From Pseudisothecium myosuroides (Eukaryota > Streptophyta > Bryopsida > Hypnales > Lembophyllaceae), in the NCBI GenBank assembly GCA_951799445.1, contig OX637296.1, positions 19,964,001 through 20,028,000 on the forward strand: DNA of 64,000 nt. Direction: 5' to 3'. The translations under genes and the position numbers were made by a program. Under the pieces are notes generated by a model. It did not search any database and was not told the origin of the DNA. It saw nothing but the letters and a program-made list of their open reading frames with translations. How positions within the stretch are numbered: position 1 is the first letter of the stretch; each line of letters opens with the position of its first letter. Shown piece by piece: positions 21,499 to 31,334 of the stretch.

Positions 21499-22040
21499 AG
21501 TGCATTTGTGAAACCAGATGAAGGTAGACTTTCGCCGAGTTATTCTTTTCGTGCACCTCGATGTGCCAATTGATGTGTGAGCTTAGATCTTTGGTAGCGT
21601 GCATTCATTAATAATACCCAGCTCATTATTCATTCCTTCAAGCGTCGGTGCCTGCCAACGTTGACAGGCCGACTTGATTGCTCATATAAATTGTTCACCA
21701 GGCAAATTGCCAAATTGTGACGCTGCTGTGAAGTCGAATCAGGCATGTACAATCAAATTTACAGCAATGCTAAGTCCCACTCGGGTAATTCTTGATTCGT
21801 TTCCTCATTCTGTTTCTATTGTTGAAACTCTTTTCTTCCAAGTAGCTTTTCCCAAACTGATTCTTTCTCACGTACCTCGATGTTGGGATATGACGCTTAG
21901 ATCTTTCGTGAACATTAATGGATTGCTCATAAATTTGTTCACCTGGGAACTTGCCAAATTGTGTCGTTGTCGTGAAGTTGAATCAGTCAGTATCAATCAA
22001 TATTTCAGCAACGCTTCTTGTATCATGTTCAAACGTATAT
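21450..22040. repeat. Degenerate tandem duplication behind member 3
   Basis: Blocks recur in the same order with a spacing of about 240-330 bp: 'tttcctc(g/a)ttctgtttc', 'ac(g)tacctcgatgt', 'gcttagatctttcgt/ggt', 'gattgctcata.a.attgttcacc', 'ttgccaaattgtg.cg' and 'gtgaagt.gaatca'. This looks like an old duplication of the gene's 3' part, including its last UTR exon. Confidence 0.6.
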
Positions 22041-23048
22041 CCAATGTTCCAAGTGCGTCTGCTATCATTCATAACCCAACTTGACTCATTGCGGCAACAG
22101 TCACTAAACAGATCAGAACTGAGCTCGCCGTACCAACAGGGTGTGCAGAATGTTCTGCACTACTGTCAGGTCTTCATACAGTAATGTTCTGGCAGCTCTG
22201 CAGGCCCACTGCAAGCTTTTAAAGGGTTTTGATTTTTCTTCTTTGCTGTGGAATTCCGTTTAATTTGTTTCAAAAAAAAAAAGAATTTTGATTTTGATTG
22301 GTATCCACCGACAATGTATAAGGCTGTTATTGGTACGATTTTCTGTTATGGTTTTAATTCGAGTACAATATTAATAACTAATTGATCAAGGTAACTGCAA
22401 ATTTCATTCCAGTCTGGTCCGGTACGCAGATTTGCCAGTTACTGCGTGTGACACGATTACACGAATGCAACGAAACTCATAGTAATTGTAATATTTGAAA
22501 ATTTTCAGGCTGAAATATTACTAGATGGATGTAAATTACCCATAATTTTTTGCAGTGACACATATTTGACACCCTTACTATCGATTAATTGGATAAATCA
22601 GAGTTTTGAACCAATGCTGTAATTTATATTTACAACAATCGTTCACCACTCCCTAACATTTTCAATAACCGCAGATGTGTCGCAATAAATTGTCATTCTT
22701 AAACTCATGGAAATAGAGAGCATTGTTCACCAAAGACACCATCTGCATCCCATTTGCACGCCATACTGTTATATCTCAACAAACTACTCTTTAGTAGCAG
22801 GTTTGAGACTTTGCTTGCCAAATTGAATTTCAACATCATAGACTTGACCTTGACAGAGAAATTCTTGATCACTGCTTCATTAGAAGTAGAGTAATACGAA
22901 CCCAGTGCCTTGCAATGGTATAAACCCCTTGATTCTTACTATCAATTTTGCAACTGTGAATAATGAGGGTCCACCAAACATTGAGGAGAGTATCATAATC
23001 GTGTTTTCTAGAAACAGCATCCCATTTCAGGACGTTACCACACGACAA
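22041..23048. other. Spacer between member 3 and APC5
   Basis: No gene supported. It contains an 18-bp perfect palindrome at 22143-22160 (GTGCAGAATGTTCTGCAC). The right part is probably the 3' UTR of the minus-strand APC5 gene. Confidence 0.4.
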
Positions 23049-23100
23049 CAGAGCCAGGCCCTAAACCCTAAAACCCTAAACCCTAAACCACCTGGCTCTG
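23049..23100. repeat. Telomere-like repeat held in a 10-bp inverted repeat
   Basis: Four CCCTAAA-type plant telomere units (one with an extra A) lie at 23059-23088. They are flanked exactly by the perfect inverted repeat CAGAGCCAGG (23049-23058) and CCTGGCTCTG (23091-23100). It is an interstitial telomeric tract about 275 bp downstream of the APC5 stop codon. Confidence 0.8.
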
Positions 23101-23373
23101 GTGGGCACAACCCACATGGCATGAATATTAAATCAAAGATCTTCATGGGCTTCCAACCAGTTGGTAGTGTTGAAAGAATACTCACTGGCTTCTTCATTTT
23201 CATGTCGTCTATCATGCGAGGACCCTCAAAAGAATTCCTGAATGGAAAAAAAAAAGCCTCCCCAATCTCTCTTGCCATTCCTCTGGTGTCCCGCTTGCTC
23301 CAATGGATCAATGACATACTTCCTTTTGATTGCCTTGATCTTAAGCCTCAAAGGAGATCAGTAGCCAGCACCA

Positions 23374-25884
23374 TCACAAGGGCAGAACAGCATTTTCTGA
23401 AGCCTGGGCCAAATTGATAGCCAGCATACACCTTTGGAACGCCTTGGCAGCCCCGTTCCGCTCCTCGACACAACCGCAGCGATCAAACGCAAGGGCTTGC
23501 AGGTAGTATGCTTCACCTGCCAGAGCCGAATCCTCCAAAATCTCAAACTCCTCAGCAGCTTGCTGCAGAAGCTCAAGCACAGTCTCCGGTTGCTTCTCCA
23601 AAGAATATTCAGGGTCAGAAAGGTAGCACCTGGCCAGTGCGAGGTTGGTCCGAGCGCGAAGCTGAAGGCCTCCATGCCCAAGCACCATAGGCAAGCACTC
23701 CTGCAGAAGCTTCAAAGCTCGCTGCGCATGTCCGACTCCCAGGCCTAACCAAAGCTCAGCTAATGTCACTTTAGCACTGGCTTGCAAAGAATCCAAGCTA
23801 AACACGTGACACAGAGTGAGAGCCGCCAAGGCATACGGAAGCCCGGTCACCACACTGTCTGCGGTTTTATGGATGTCGGCTAGGAGTAGAAGCACAAGCA
23901 CAGACTCTAGTTGCATACTGGATTTGTAACACGAAGAGAACAGCAACCTGGCTACTCCTGCAGCTTCATCAAGGTGACCAGAAACAAGGAGCGTTCGAAT
24001 ATGTCGAAAAGTGGCCTCGGTTTTTCGTTCCATGTCTACCCCAATTACAGGAGAAGCAGTAGCTGCAAGCTCCCCGCATGCCACTTGTGCAAGCTTCAAC
24101 TCTCCTCGGTGTAATGCATGGTCGTGGATGAGTTGCAGTTGTGCTGTCCTAACCCACGGGCTAGCCACCCCAGGAAACTTCTTTGCTGCTAATTGAAAAG
24201 CAGGTTGCGCAGCTGCGTAGCCTTTGGAAGCTGCTAAATGCTGCGCGAGCTTGACATAGGAAAGGAGGATATCATCTGAACTGGCAACATCTGCATAGCA
24301 AGTTGCATGTATCAATGCACTCACTCGGACCAAAGGCACGCTTCCGTAAAGCTCCCAGGAAGCTGCACGGAGTAAATGCGAGGTTCCTGCAAGTTTTACA
24401 ACAGTGGCTGAAGTGCGACCCAAGCGCCCAGTTAAGCTGGTCCAAGTAGAATTAGCACCGAGTGGCTGACTTCCGTTGTTGTTTCCTACATGATTCACGC
24501 CATTGCTGATAGAGTCTCCTAAAAGGTAAGGACTAAGCCTGAGAGTTTTACAAACCTCCAGTGGAGAGGTGCCCAATTCTCCGCCATTGTCTAGAGAAGG
24601 GAGCCTCCGCACATGTTTTAAGTCAAATTTCGCAAGTGCAAGACGACTGAAAGCAACCAACTGAGGCAGCTTGAGCTCCAATGCGCGTCGCAAGCAACGG
24701 CGCAGCAAAAGCAAGAGCTGCTGTTGCAGAGGGCCAGCTCCTACATCTCGAAGACCTGCAGATTCACCTTTCGCATGGGTTTCGTCTCCGGCGCCGACGT
24801 CGAAGAGCATGTGGCAGAGAGCAGCTAAAGCATGCGCAAGGCATGCGTCGTCGTTGTACTGCTGTGCAATCCGCACAGCTTCATTCAAAGCTTGCATGGC
24901 TTGATCCACATGACCGAAATGCGCGTGCATTGAGCCTAAGCTCAGAAGGCCAGCTTGAAACCTGCCGACACTTGAATCACACGAGGGACCGCCAGTGCTC
25001 ATCCCAGCACTGTAGTCGAAGTAACGGTGCAAATCATCCATGGTTGCAGGGTAATCACTTTGTTGCAAGTGGTTGAGATAGCGAAGGTAATGAGCTCTCA
25101 CCATCTCTGGTGCCAGCTTCTCCAGATGACTCAGATTCGCATCCAGATCTTCCTTTGGAAGATTCGCCACTCCCTTCTCCAGCAACCCGGCTTGCTCCTT
25201 CAAAAACCCTTCCACTTGCTCCACGGTCCGCAGCGACTTTGTTTTCACCCCACTCGACTGTGGAATAGGAAAGGCCGACGCTTGCCTCCCAGGACCACGA
25301 AACCGCATCTTCATGTCGCTCATATCATCACTGTCTTCGTCATACTCATCATCTTCGAAGATCCCTCGCGGGTCACTAGACTCCAGCCAACGATAAGCAT
25401 TCAACTCCACAACGAGCCTGCCGGAGCCTTCAAACGACAGCACATTGAATGCGAGGATGCATCTTCTGAGAAACTGGCCCAGTAAGCTGTTGGGCTGAAT
25501 GAGGAGCGGCTCATCCCCGCCTTCGGCAGTGTAGGAAACGGGAGCCAGAAGCTCCTTCAAGCCTTGAAAGAACTGGAAAAGCTCCTCAGGGGTGGACAAG
25601 AGGGGTAATCGACTGCCAAGCTGTTCGAAGAGCATCCCGCCCACATCTGACAATTCCTCTTTTAGTTCTAATCCAAGCTCCTCAAATGTGGGCTCCAGAA
25701 ACCCGTCTGTTACCTTCGTTTGGTCTAAGAGAAAAAGAGCCAGGCGGTGGCGGGCCGAGCTTGGGAGTGCGCAGAATGGAGGGGTTGCAGAGGAAGGGGA
25801 TGCGTATGCCTGCAGTAGCATGCACATTGCCACTTTGTGGGAGGTGATGACGAAGCCCCTGCTTCCTCCGCTTACCCCTGCCAT
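23374..25884 (-). CDS. APC5: Anaphase-promoting complex subunit 5
   Basis: 836 codons in one uninterrupted exon. APC5 is a scaffold (platform) subunit of the APC/C ubiquitin ligase that drives mitotic exit in the nucleus. The start reads MAGVSGGSRGFVITSHKVAM, matching the plant APC5 pattern MAG..(F)xVTPHK. Further marks are the RRCILAFNVLSFEG block (140-153), an acidic stretch (176-190), the diagnostic LSHLEKLAPEMVRAHYLRYL region (251-270) and DLHRYFDYSAG (284-294). TPR-like helices then run to the end, closing with AAKAFQRCMLAIN. It is somewhat shorter than the Arabidopsis protein as I recall it (about 900 residues) but complete at both ends. The absence of introns is notable because nearby genes are spliced. 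The leader holds a 6-codon upstream ORF (about 25899-25919), and a 40-codon split ORF lies directly upstream on the same strand. Confidence 0.93.
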   Translation of the reverse strand: MAGVSGGSRGFVITSHKVAMCMLLQAYASPSSATPPFCALPSSARHRLALFLLDQTKVTDGFLEPTFEELGLELKEELSDVGGMLFEQLGSRLPLLSTPEELFQFFQGLKELLAPVSYTAEGGDEPLLIQPNSLLGQFLRRCILAFNVLSFEGSGRLVVELNAYRWLESSDPRGIFEDDEYDEDSDDMSDMKMRFRGPGRQASAFPIPQSSGVKTKSLRTVEQVEGFLKEQAGLLEKGVANLPKEDLDANLSHLEKLAPEMVRAHYLRYLNHLQQSDYPATMDDLHRYFDYSAGMSTGGPSCDSSVGRFQAGLLSLGSMHAHFGHVDQAMQALNEAVRIAQQYNDDACLAHALAALCHMLFDVGAGDETHAKGESAGLRDVGAGPLQQQLLLLLRRCLRRALELKLPQLVAFSRLALAKFDLKHVRRLPSLDNGGELGTSPLEVCKTLRLSPYLLGDSISNGVNHVGNNNGSQPLGANSTWTSLTGRLGRTSATVVKLAGTSHLLRAASWELYGSVPLVRVSALIHATCYADVASSDDILLSYVKLAQHLAASKGYAAAQPAFQLAAKKFPGVASPWVRTAQLQLIHDHALHRGELKLAQVACGELAATASPVIGVDMERKTEATFRHIRTLLVSGHLDEAAGVARLLFSSCYKSSMQLESVLVLLLLADIHKTADSVVTGLPYALAALTLCHVFSLDSLQASAKVTLAELWLGLGVGHAQRALKLLQECLPMVLGHGGLQLRARTNLALARCYLSDPEYSLEKQPETVLELLQQAAEEFEILEDSALAGEAYYLQALAFDRCGCVEERNGAAKAFQRCMLAINLAQASENAVLPL

Positions 25885-26063
25885 CTCTTTACGGGTTTTC
25901 CCTGCTTGCTAACAATCTCGTTGCTTCATTTTCTTACCCTAATTGGAACTCCAGACAGTCTCACTAAGCCCAGAGAGGATAAACCTTAAACCTCAACATC
26001 CACGATTAAGAGAACCGCAACCATTAAGCAGTTGAGGTCGATATGGAGACAGGATGATGGGAA

Positions 26064-27164
26064 TCACTCGTCAGAAAGATTGAACGGCCCTCCAACAGCA
26101 TCCAAGCCTGTCACGTTCACCTTCGGAGGCAAATACTTCTCCAAGTGCTGTAAAAGAGGAAAGCAAGAAGGCCGTTAGCAAAGCAAAAGAGGCAACCCCG
26201 CTCTTACAAGCAAGCTAACAGTCAATCCAATCCAAATGTCTGCCCTACATTATGTCAATACACATGGAGGAACAGTCAACCTAAAGCACGGGATGCACAA
26301 TTAAACAAATACACGGTTCTACAGCTGCTGAACAACGAAGAATAAAAAGAATCACAAAATGAGATTTTCTGTCAAAAAAATGTCGTTGCTACGTCGAACA
26401 TAACACATTATGCAGGGATGGAAGATTTCTAAAACCCTGCTCTTAAAATGCAACAAGAAAGCCGAAGCTAACACTCAATCCAATCCAAATGTCTGTCCTC
26501 TAGTATGTCAATACATTTGGAGAACCAGTCCGCTTGCCACCAAATTAAGGTACGAGATGCAACTCAGTACATCAAAACAAATTAGATCTTTCAAAAGAAT
26601 TATTCCGTTCAACATTTCTAAAATGATTTATCAAAAATCTCGTCGTTGCATCAAATAGAACACTTACTGCAGGGGTGAAAAAACCCTAAAACCCTAAAAC
26701 CCTGCTGTTACAAGGGAACAAGCAAGCAAATTACCACTGAATCCAAACGTCAAAACGCATTAGATTTTTTTCAAAAGGAAAGTATTTGAAAATCATTCTG
26801 TTCAAATTTTTTCTGAAATGGCATAAACAAAACCTGATTGCTACATTGACCAGAACACCTAATCCCGGCATGGTTCAACGAGGGTTTAAGGTTTCACAAC
26901 AAATCGTTCCCCTCCCCCAAAACACTAGCAACATCGACTCACTGTCTTGACTATTTGACGTTTCAATTGATATAAGGTGTCCAAAATCCATACTTCCATT
27001 GTAATTACGAACAGCGCTTCCGAAAGGGAGCTGCAAGACTTTTCTAACAATACAATACATGAAGCTGAGATTTGCGAATTTCTCGATCTACCAGAATCCA
27101 AAAATGTAGTTTGAAAGCTTCATACCTGACGCCATTGGCGTGTGAAAGAGCAACATGACAACAT
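26064..27164 (-). CDS. Putative two-exon 40-residue microprotein upstream of APC5
   Basis: Exon 1 CDS is 27126-27164 (ATG at 27162-27164; MLSCCSFTRQWRQ) with donor CAG/GTATGA. Exon 2 is 26064-26147, after an excellent acceptor (CTTTCCTCTTTTACAG), encoding HLEKYLPPKVNVTGLDAVGG and ending in PFNLSDE-stop. The junction is phase 0 and gives 40 residues. The ~978-bp intron contains degenerate direct repeats and telomere-like CCCTAAAA runs near 26684. The stop lies only 179 bp before the APC5 ATG on the same strand, so it could be a separate tiny gene or an upstream ORF of a two-cistron APC5 transcript. A second ATG (27154-27156) would give a different frame (35 codons). The 'GGPFNL' words resemble SCO1-type proteins, but too little matches to claim that. 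Confidence 0.45.
26148..27125. repeat. Degenerate direct repeats inside the predicted intron
   Basis: Three imperfect copies of a ~240-270 bp unit start near 26186, 26430 and 26690. Shared words are 'accctgct(c/g)tta', 'caatccaatccaaatgtctg.cct' and 'atgtcaatacat'. Each is accompanied by an aaaccctaaaaccct-like telomeric word or its remnant. Confidence 0.55.
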
Positions 27165-28187
27165 CGAGAGAAGAGACGCAACAGCAACTCAATGAAATGA
27201 AAAAATAGTTGTGGCTCTTGTTAAAAGAGCAAATTTGGGTCGAGTTGTATCCCTGAAGATACCGCATTACACAGAGCGTAAATGGCATCAACCGAAAGGA
27301 AAAAAAAATTGTCCTCGGAGCAAGGCAAGCGCCTCGACCGAGCTCGTGAATTGCAGACGTTTGGTGTCGCTGGTCTTTCGGAGGAGACGAGCCTGTCTTC
27401 ACCGCGGTAGTAGGAGTGAATTCGCGGTGTTAGGGTGCTATCACTTGACCATTAGAACCCCATTGTCCCCGCACTGATTTCAAGCCTTACTGTCCATCAC
27501 TTTTTACAACTAAGTTATTTTTAAATTTACAAATTTCTATTTATTTTCCAGAGATGAAATCAAATGTCTGCTATAAGTCGTAAATTTTTCAAATTTGGGG
27601 TGAAAGTTTTCAAATTACGGGGAATTTTTGAAGAAGAAAAGGAAGAAAATTCATATCAAATACGCAATGTACTCGAAAAATCTGAAGTTTCCAATATAGA
27701 TGTATATTAGAGTGTATAACATCATGGTATGAACCAGAGTAATGGTGATAAGCTTCATTTCATTACTTGGACTCAAATTCAAACAAAATATCATGTTTAT
27801 GGCTAAAATTCACATCAAGAGAAAATAGCAAGAAATGTGATCAGTGGATATATAACATCTTTTTCTTTGAAAAAATCAATAATATCATGTTGAGGGAATT
27901 TTCTAGAATAGTCATTGAAAATGTAATCAAGCAAACTCAAAAAGAAATTGGATGGAAAAATGTTTACTTCCATTTTGTAGTCGCAGGTGAAGTCATCCAT
28001 GCGACACGTAGTGTATGTGGCATCATTTGAGGGTCAAGTTGCCAAGAGATGTTATTGGTTGTGTCCTTTGGACAAAGACTATGGCACCAACTTTAGTTTT
28101 TGAATTCCAATTTCCAAATCCTATCTACAACCTCCCACTCTTCTTTTGTCCACCTTTTTGGCTTGGCTAATGATGGCACATTGTACA
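27165..28187. other. Spacer; leader of the microprotein transcript plus AT-rich DNA
   Basis: 27165-27470 is GC-richer and probably leader/promoter for the minus-strand transcript. 27480-28187 is AT-rich with only chance frames. Confidence 0.4.
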
Positions 28188-28265
28188 AGATGCTCTAAAG
28201 GACCAAGGGCCTTTTTTTTTAAACCAAAAAACACTCAAAAAAGGTCTTGGTCCTTTAGAGCATCT
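28188..28265. mobile_element. 78-bp hairpin derived from MITE family 1
   Basis: Left arm AGATGCTCTAAAGGACCAAG and right arm CTTGGTCCTTTAGAGCATCT are perfect 20-bp inverted repeats, followed inwards by near-complementary (g)gccttttttt/aaaaaaggt. Between them is only 'aaccaaaaaacactc'. It looks like an extreme internal deletion of a family 1 element, or two ends joined. Confidence 0.75.
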
Positions 28266-28337
28266 TTACCAAAAAAAAGAGACGGGAATTAAATTGCATA
28301 GATTATTGCAGTGTCTTTATACAGGCGTAGCATTGAG

Positions 28338-29252
28338 GATGTTCTATAGGACCAAAGCCTTTTTTTTGCCAAAAAACACTCAAAACTACCATGTCTATTG
28401 CAAATGGTAAAATTTTGAAAATGATTGTTTTTGCACATCTATCTGTAGGATCTTACACCTAACTAGTGTAAAAATGTACGGATTAAATTTCAATAATTTT
28501 GATCGCACAAATTGCAAGATATCTATGTTTAAAGAGAAGAAAACAAATTTTTATCCATATTGTGGAACTAGATTATTTGACTTTGAACCTTCTTAACTTA
28601 AATTGTTTTTGCACTACAAAGTTTTGAAGTTTAAATCTTTACGGTGGAGAATTGAATTGAGAGTATACTTAGAAAAAAACCCTCAAAAATTCTAATTTAC
28701 ATTCTTAAAAGAATTATTAAGTAGAAGTAGGTACAAGGTAGAAGGAAACCCTAAATCACTAATATCTCTAAGATGGAATTAAAACGCACTAATCTCAATG
28801 GTGAGGTTGTTCTAGCAAGCAAACTAAACCGTATGTATTTTCTTTTTTTGAAAAATTGTAAACATCGCAATTAGCAATGAATTCTACAAGTTATTTTTTT
28901 TACAAGATGCTTAGATTGCCCAAAAACAAGATTGTTCATAACTTTCACATGACTTATCCAAACAAAATGAATCAAAGCTTTACATATGGATAAAAATATA
29001 ATTCATGAGAATAAAAAATTTAATTCAAATTTTTAAGTTCTTTTTTTATTGCCTATTCTCCCTTGTTTTGAACTTATCTGGACATAACATTTGATCTTGG
29101 GCGCCAATTGAAAAAAAATATGTTCTTATAAAGATAATCAAGTTTTCTATCATTGAAAAAAGTTTTAAAAATCATGACAAAATTTGAGACCGCAAGTATC
29201 CATCCGAAATCCATTTTGTTTGCCAAAGAGACAATGGTTTTTTAGGGGTTAA
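28338..29252 (-). mobile_element. TTAA MITE, family 1, copy G2
   Basis: It ends with ...TTTAGGGG and TTAA at 29249-29252; its other end is decayed (gttctataggaccaaagcc near 28341). It is collinear with copy B in reverse and shares B's outer flank (catcctcaatgcta.g), so the two descend from one insertion. Confidence 0.75.
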
Positions 29253-29542
29253 ACAACATCTACGACATCCACTTGTCTACATGGCAATCCAAAGGAGAAT
29301 CAAAAACCTTCTTGAAGCAAGGTATGGTTCTTGTTTAGCTTGCCCAAAGTTTGTGCAATCATGGCATTTAAAAGTAAATAATAGTATATAGTATTTTGAC
29401 TTTGTAGCTTGAATGCAATGCTTCCAAGCCATATTCACTATTGAAGTGGGTCTAGAAGGTTGAAATATTCCAAAAAAATACAAAAAAACACTTTTTGTCT
29501 ATGATTCTTTCAAAACCAAGCCCAAAGGACTTAGAATATTGT
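29253..29542 (-). mobile_element. TTAA MITE, family 2 (reverse copy)
   Basis: The reverse counterpart of 5314-5605, including 'ttgcccaaagtttgtgcaatcatggca' and 'tttcaaaaccaagccc'. It is followed by the single TTAA at 29543-29546 that is the empty site for copy A. Confidence 0.65.
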
Positions 29543-29967
29543 TTAAGGATTAATTCTGATAACTTTACATATTGTACACAACTACACATGCCAATAATTG
29601 GAGTTATCACTATAGTTGTTTCTTAGTCAATGAACATTATTCAAATCTTATGAGTTTAGAAATGGTAAATATTGATGAAGTTGGCTACCAAGTATAACAA
29701 AAAATTAAGGTTTTGAGAAAAATATTGTGACCTTTCTCAATTTGAATTGGCATAGGTTTGTATCCAACCATACCTCAAATTAGGCTGTTTGTTTTGTTTT
29801 GTTTGTTACAGTGAGATCTCCTAGACCATGCATCCTCTATTCGCGTTTTCAGTGTTATCCTTGGTGTTGTTAGAAATCTCTCTTCAAGGAGGAGTGCGTG
29901 GAATTTGTTTTGTGGCATTTGCACATATGGTCGGAAAGTTATGGATTTTTGAGTTATTTTTAGGTCC

Positions 29968-30494
29968 TTCAAACCACAATCCCAAGGTTTAGAAATTAGT
30001 CCATGCTCTCTTTATGAAGGTCCAATTACTTATAACCAAAAGTTACACCCAACTTGAAGTTGATATTATGTAGGACTATCACACAATTAGAGCAAGTTTC
30101 ATTCCCTAATGTACGTAGTTTTATTGAACACGTGATTTCCCTACGCAAATGATCAACAATGTAGTAAAGTATTAGTGGGGGAAAAAAATGGCATTGCCCA
30201 CTTCACATTTTCCTGCAAGATATAGATGTTGTACCTGACGCTCATTACCAATTAAATTATGAAGAATAATTCTTTTTTTTCTAATATCAAATTACTTATG
30301 TAGATTCCAAAGTCATACTTAATTATAGATGGGACTTAGGCAGGACTATTATGCATTGCCTTCTCCAATAAAAAGTAATTTCCAACATGAAAATAAAAGA
30401 TCAAATTCTCTCTAGTCAAAAATACCTCAAAGGAGCCCATTTCTAAAGAAATGGAAATCAAGCATTGGGTATGGTGAATATGGTTATATCTATA
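29968..30494 (+). repeat. ~520-bp dispersed repeat, copy 1
   Basis: Direct match to 61882-62392: both begin ttcaaaccacaatcccaag and end ggttatatctatattaa. Intervening words such as 'aagttgatattatgtaggactatcacacaattagag' are shared. Non-coding. Confidence 0.8.
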
Positions 30495-31330
30495 TTAATC
30501 CCTACAGTACCAAGTTCCCTCGGAGGACACTTGAGATTTTGGGCAGGCCCGTGTGGCTTCAAATTTTGACTTGATTTTTGAAACTCTTTTGAAGATATGA
30601 AATCATACTAACTTTCTAAAAACATAATTTGTTTTTCAGTCGGTGACCGGGAGCAAAAGTTATGCCATCCTAAAGCAAAAAAGAAGTTTGTCAGGCAGGA
30701 AAAAAAAAAAAAAAAAAATGAATTAAACTTTTTTTTTTGCTCAAAGATCATGTTTTTGTCTACATTTGAAGCTTTTATTCATTCTATTTGGACTAATAAT
30801 GAGAAAGTTATGGACAACCTTTTTTTTTAGGCAATTTAAGCATCTTCTTCAAAAAACAACTTATAGAATTCATTTTTGAATGCAATTTTCATTTTTTTTC
30901 AATTTTTTTTAACGAGGTCAAGTTTGTTTGTAAGAAAAATCCCATTGTTGGGATTATATTGTTTTAATTCCACCTAAGAGATATTAACAATTTAGTGTTT
31001 CATTCAATTTGGGACCTACTTCTACTTAACAATTTTTTTATATGTGAAAATCAAGTTTTGACATTCTAAAAATTTTACCCCAACTCTCAACTCAAATGTT
31101 CAGCATATAAAATTTTAAATTTATGGTGTGTAGTGCAAAAAAAATCCACAAATGGCCGTCAAAGTCATCTGAAATTGCAGGAAACAGTTCAAAAAAACTT
31201 CTTTTTCCAACTTCAAATGCTAATATCTTCCAATCCATATGGTCAAACTTCGTGAAATTTTTACCACATGATCTGAGACAAGTGAAGTACAAGATCCTAT
31301 GTTATATTCTAAAAAAAAGATTTTTTTTTA
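30495..31330 (+). mobile_element. TTAA MITE, family 1, copy H (one end lost)
   Basis: It starts at a TTAA (30495-30498, attaatCCCTACAGTACC) that is a single intact site in the related repeat at ~62391. The family 1 interior runs to about 31330, where GC-rich DNA begins; the distal terminus is missing. Confidence 0.7.
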
Positions 31331-31334
31331 AGGG

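Noticed and set aside
22905..23417. 170-codon plus-strand frame overlapping the APC5 end
   Set aside because: It crosses the telomere-like repeat and the antisense of APC5; no signal of a real protein.
25027..25485. 152-codon plus-strand frame
   Set aside because: It is an antisense shadow of APC5; composition and order follow the coding gene on the other strand. Same for 24681-25076, 25592-25912 and 23434-23748.
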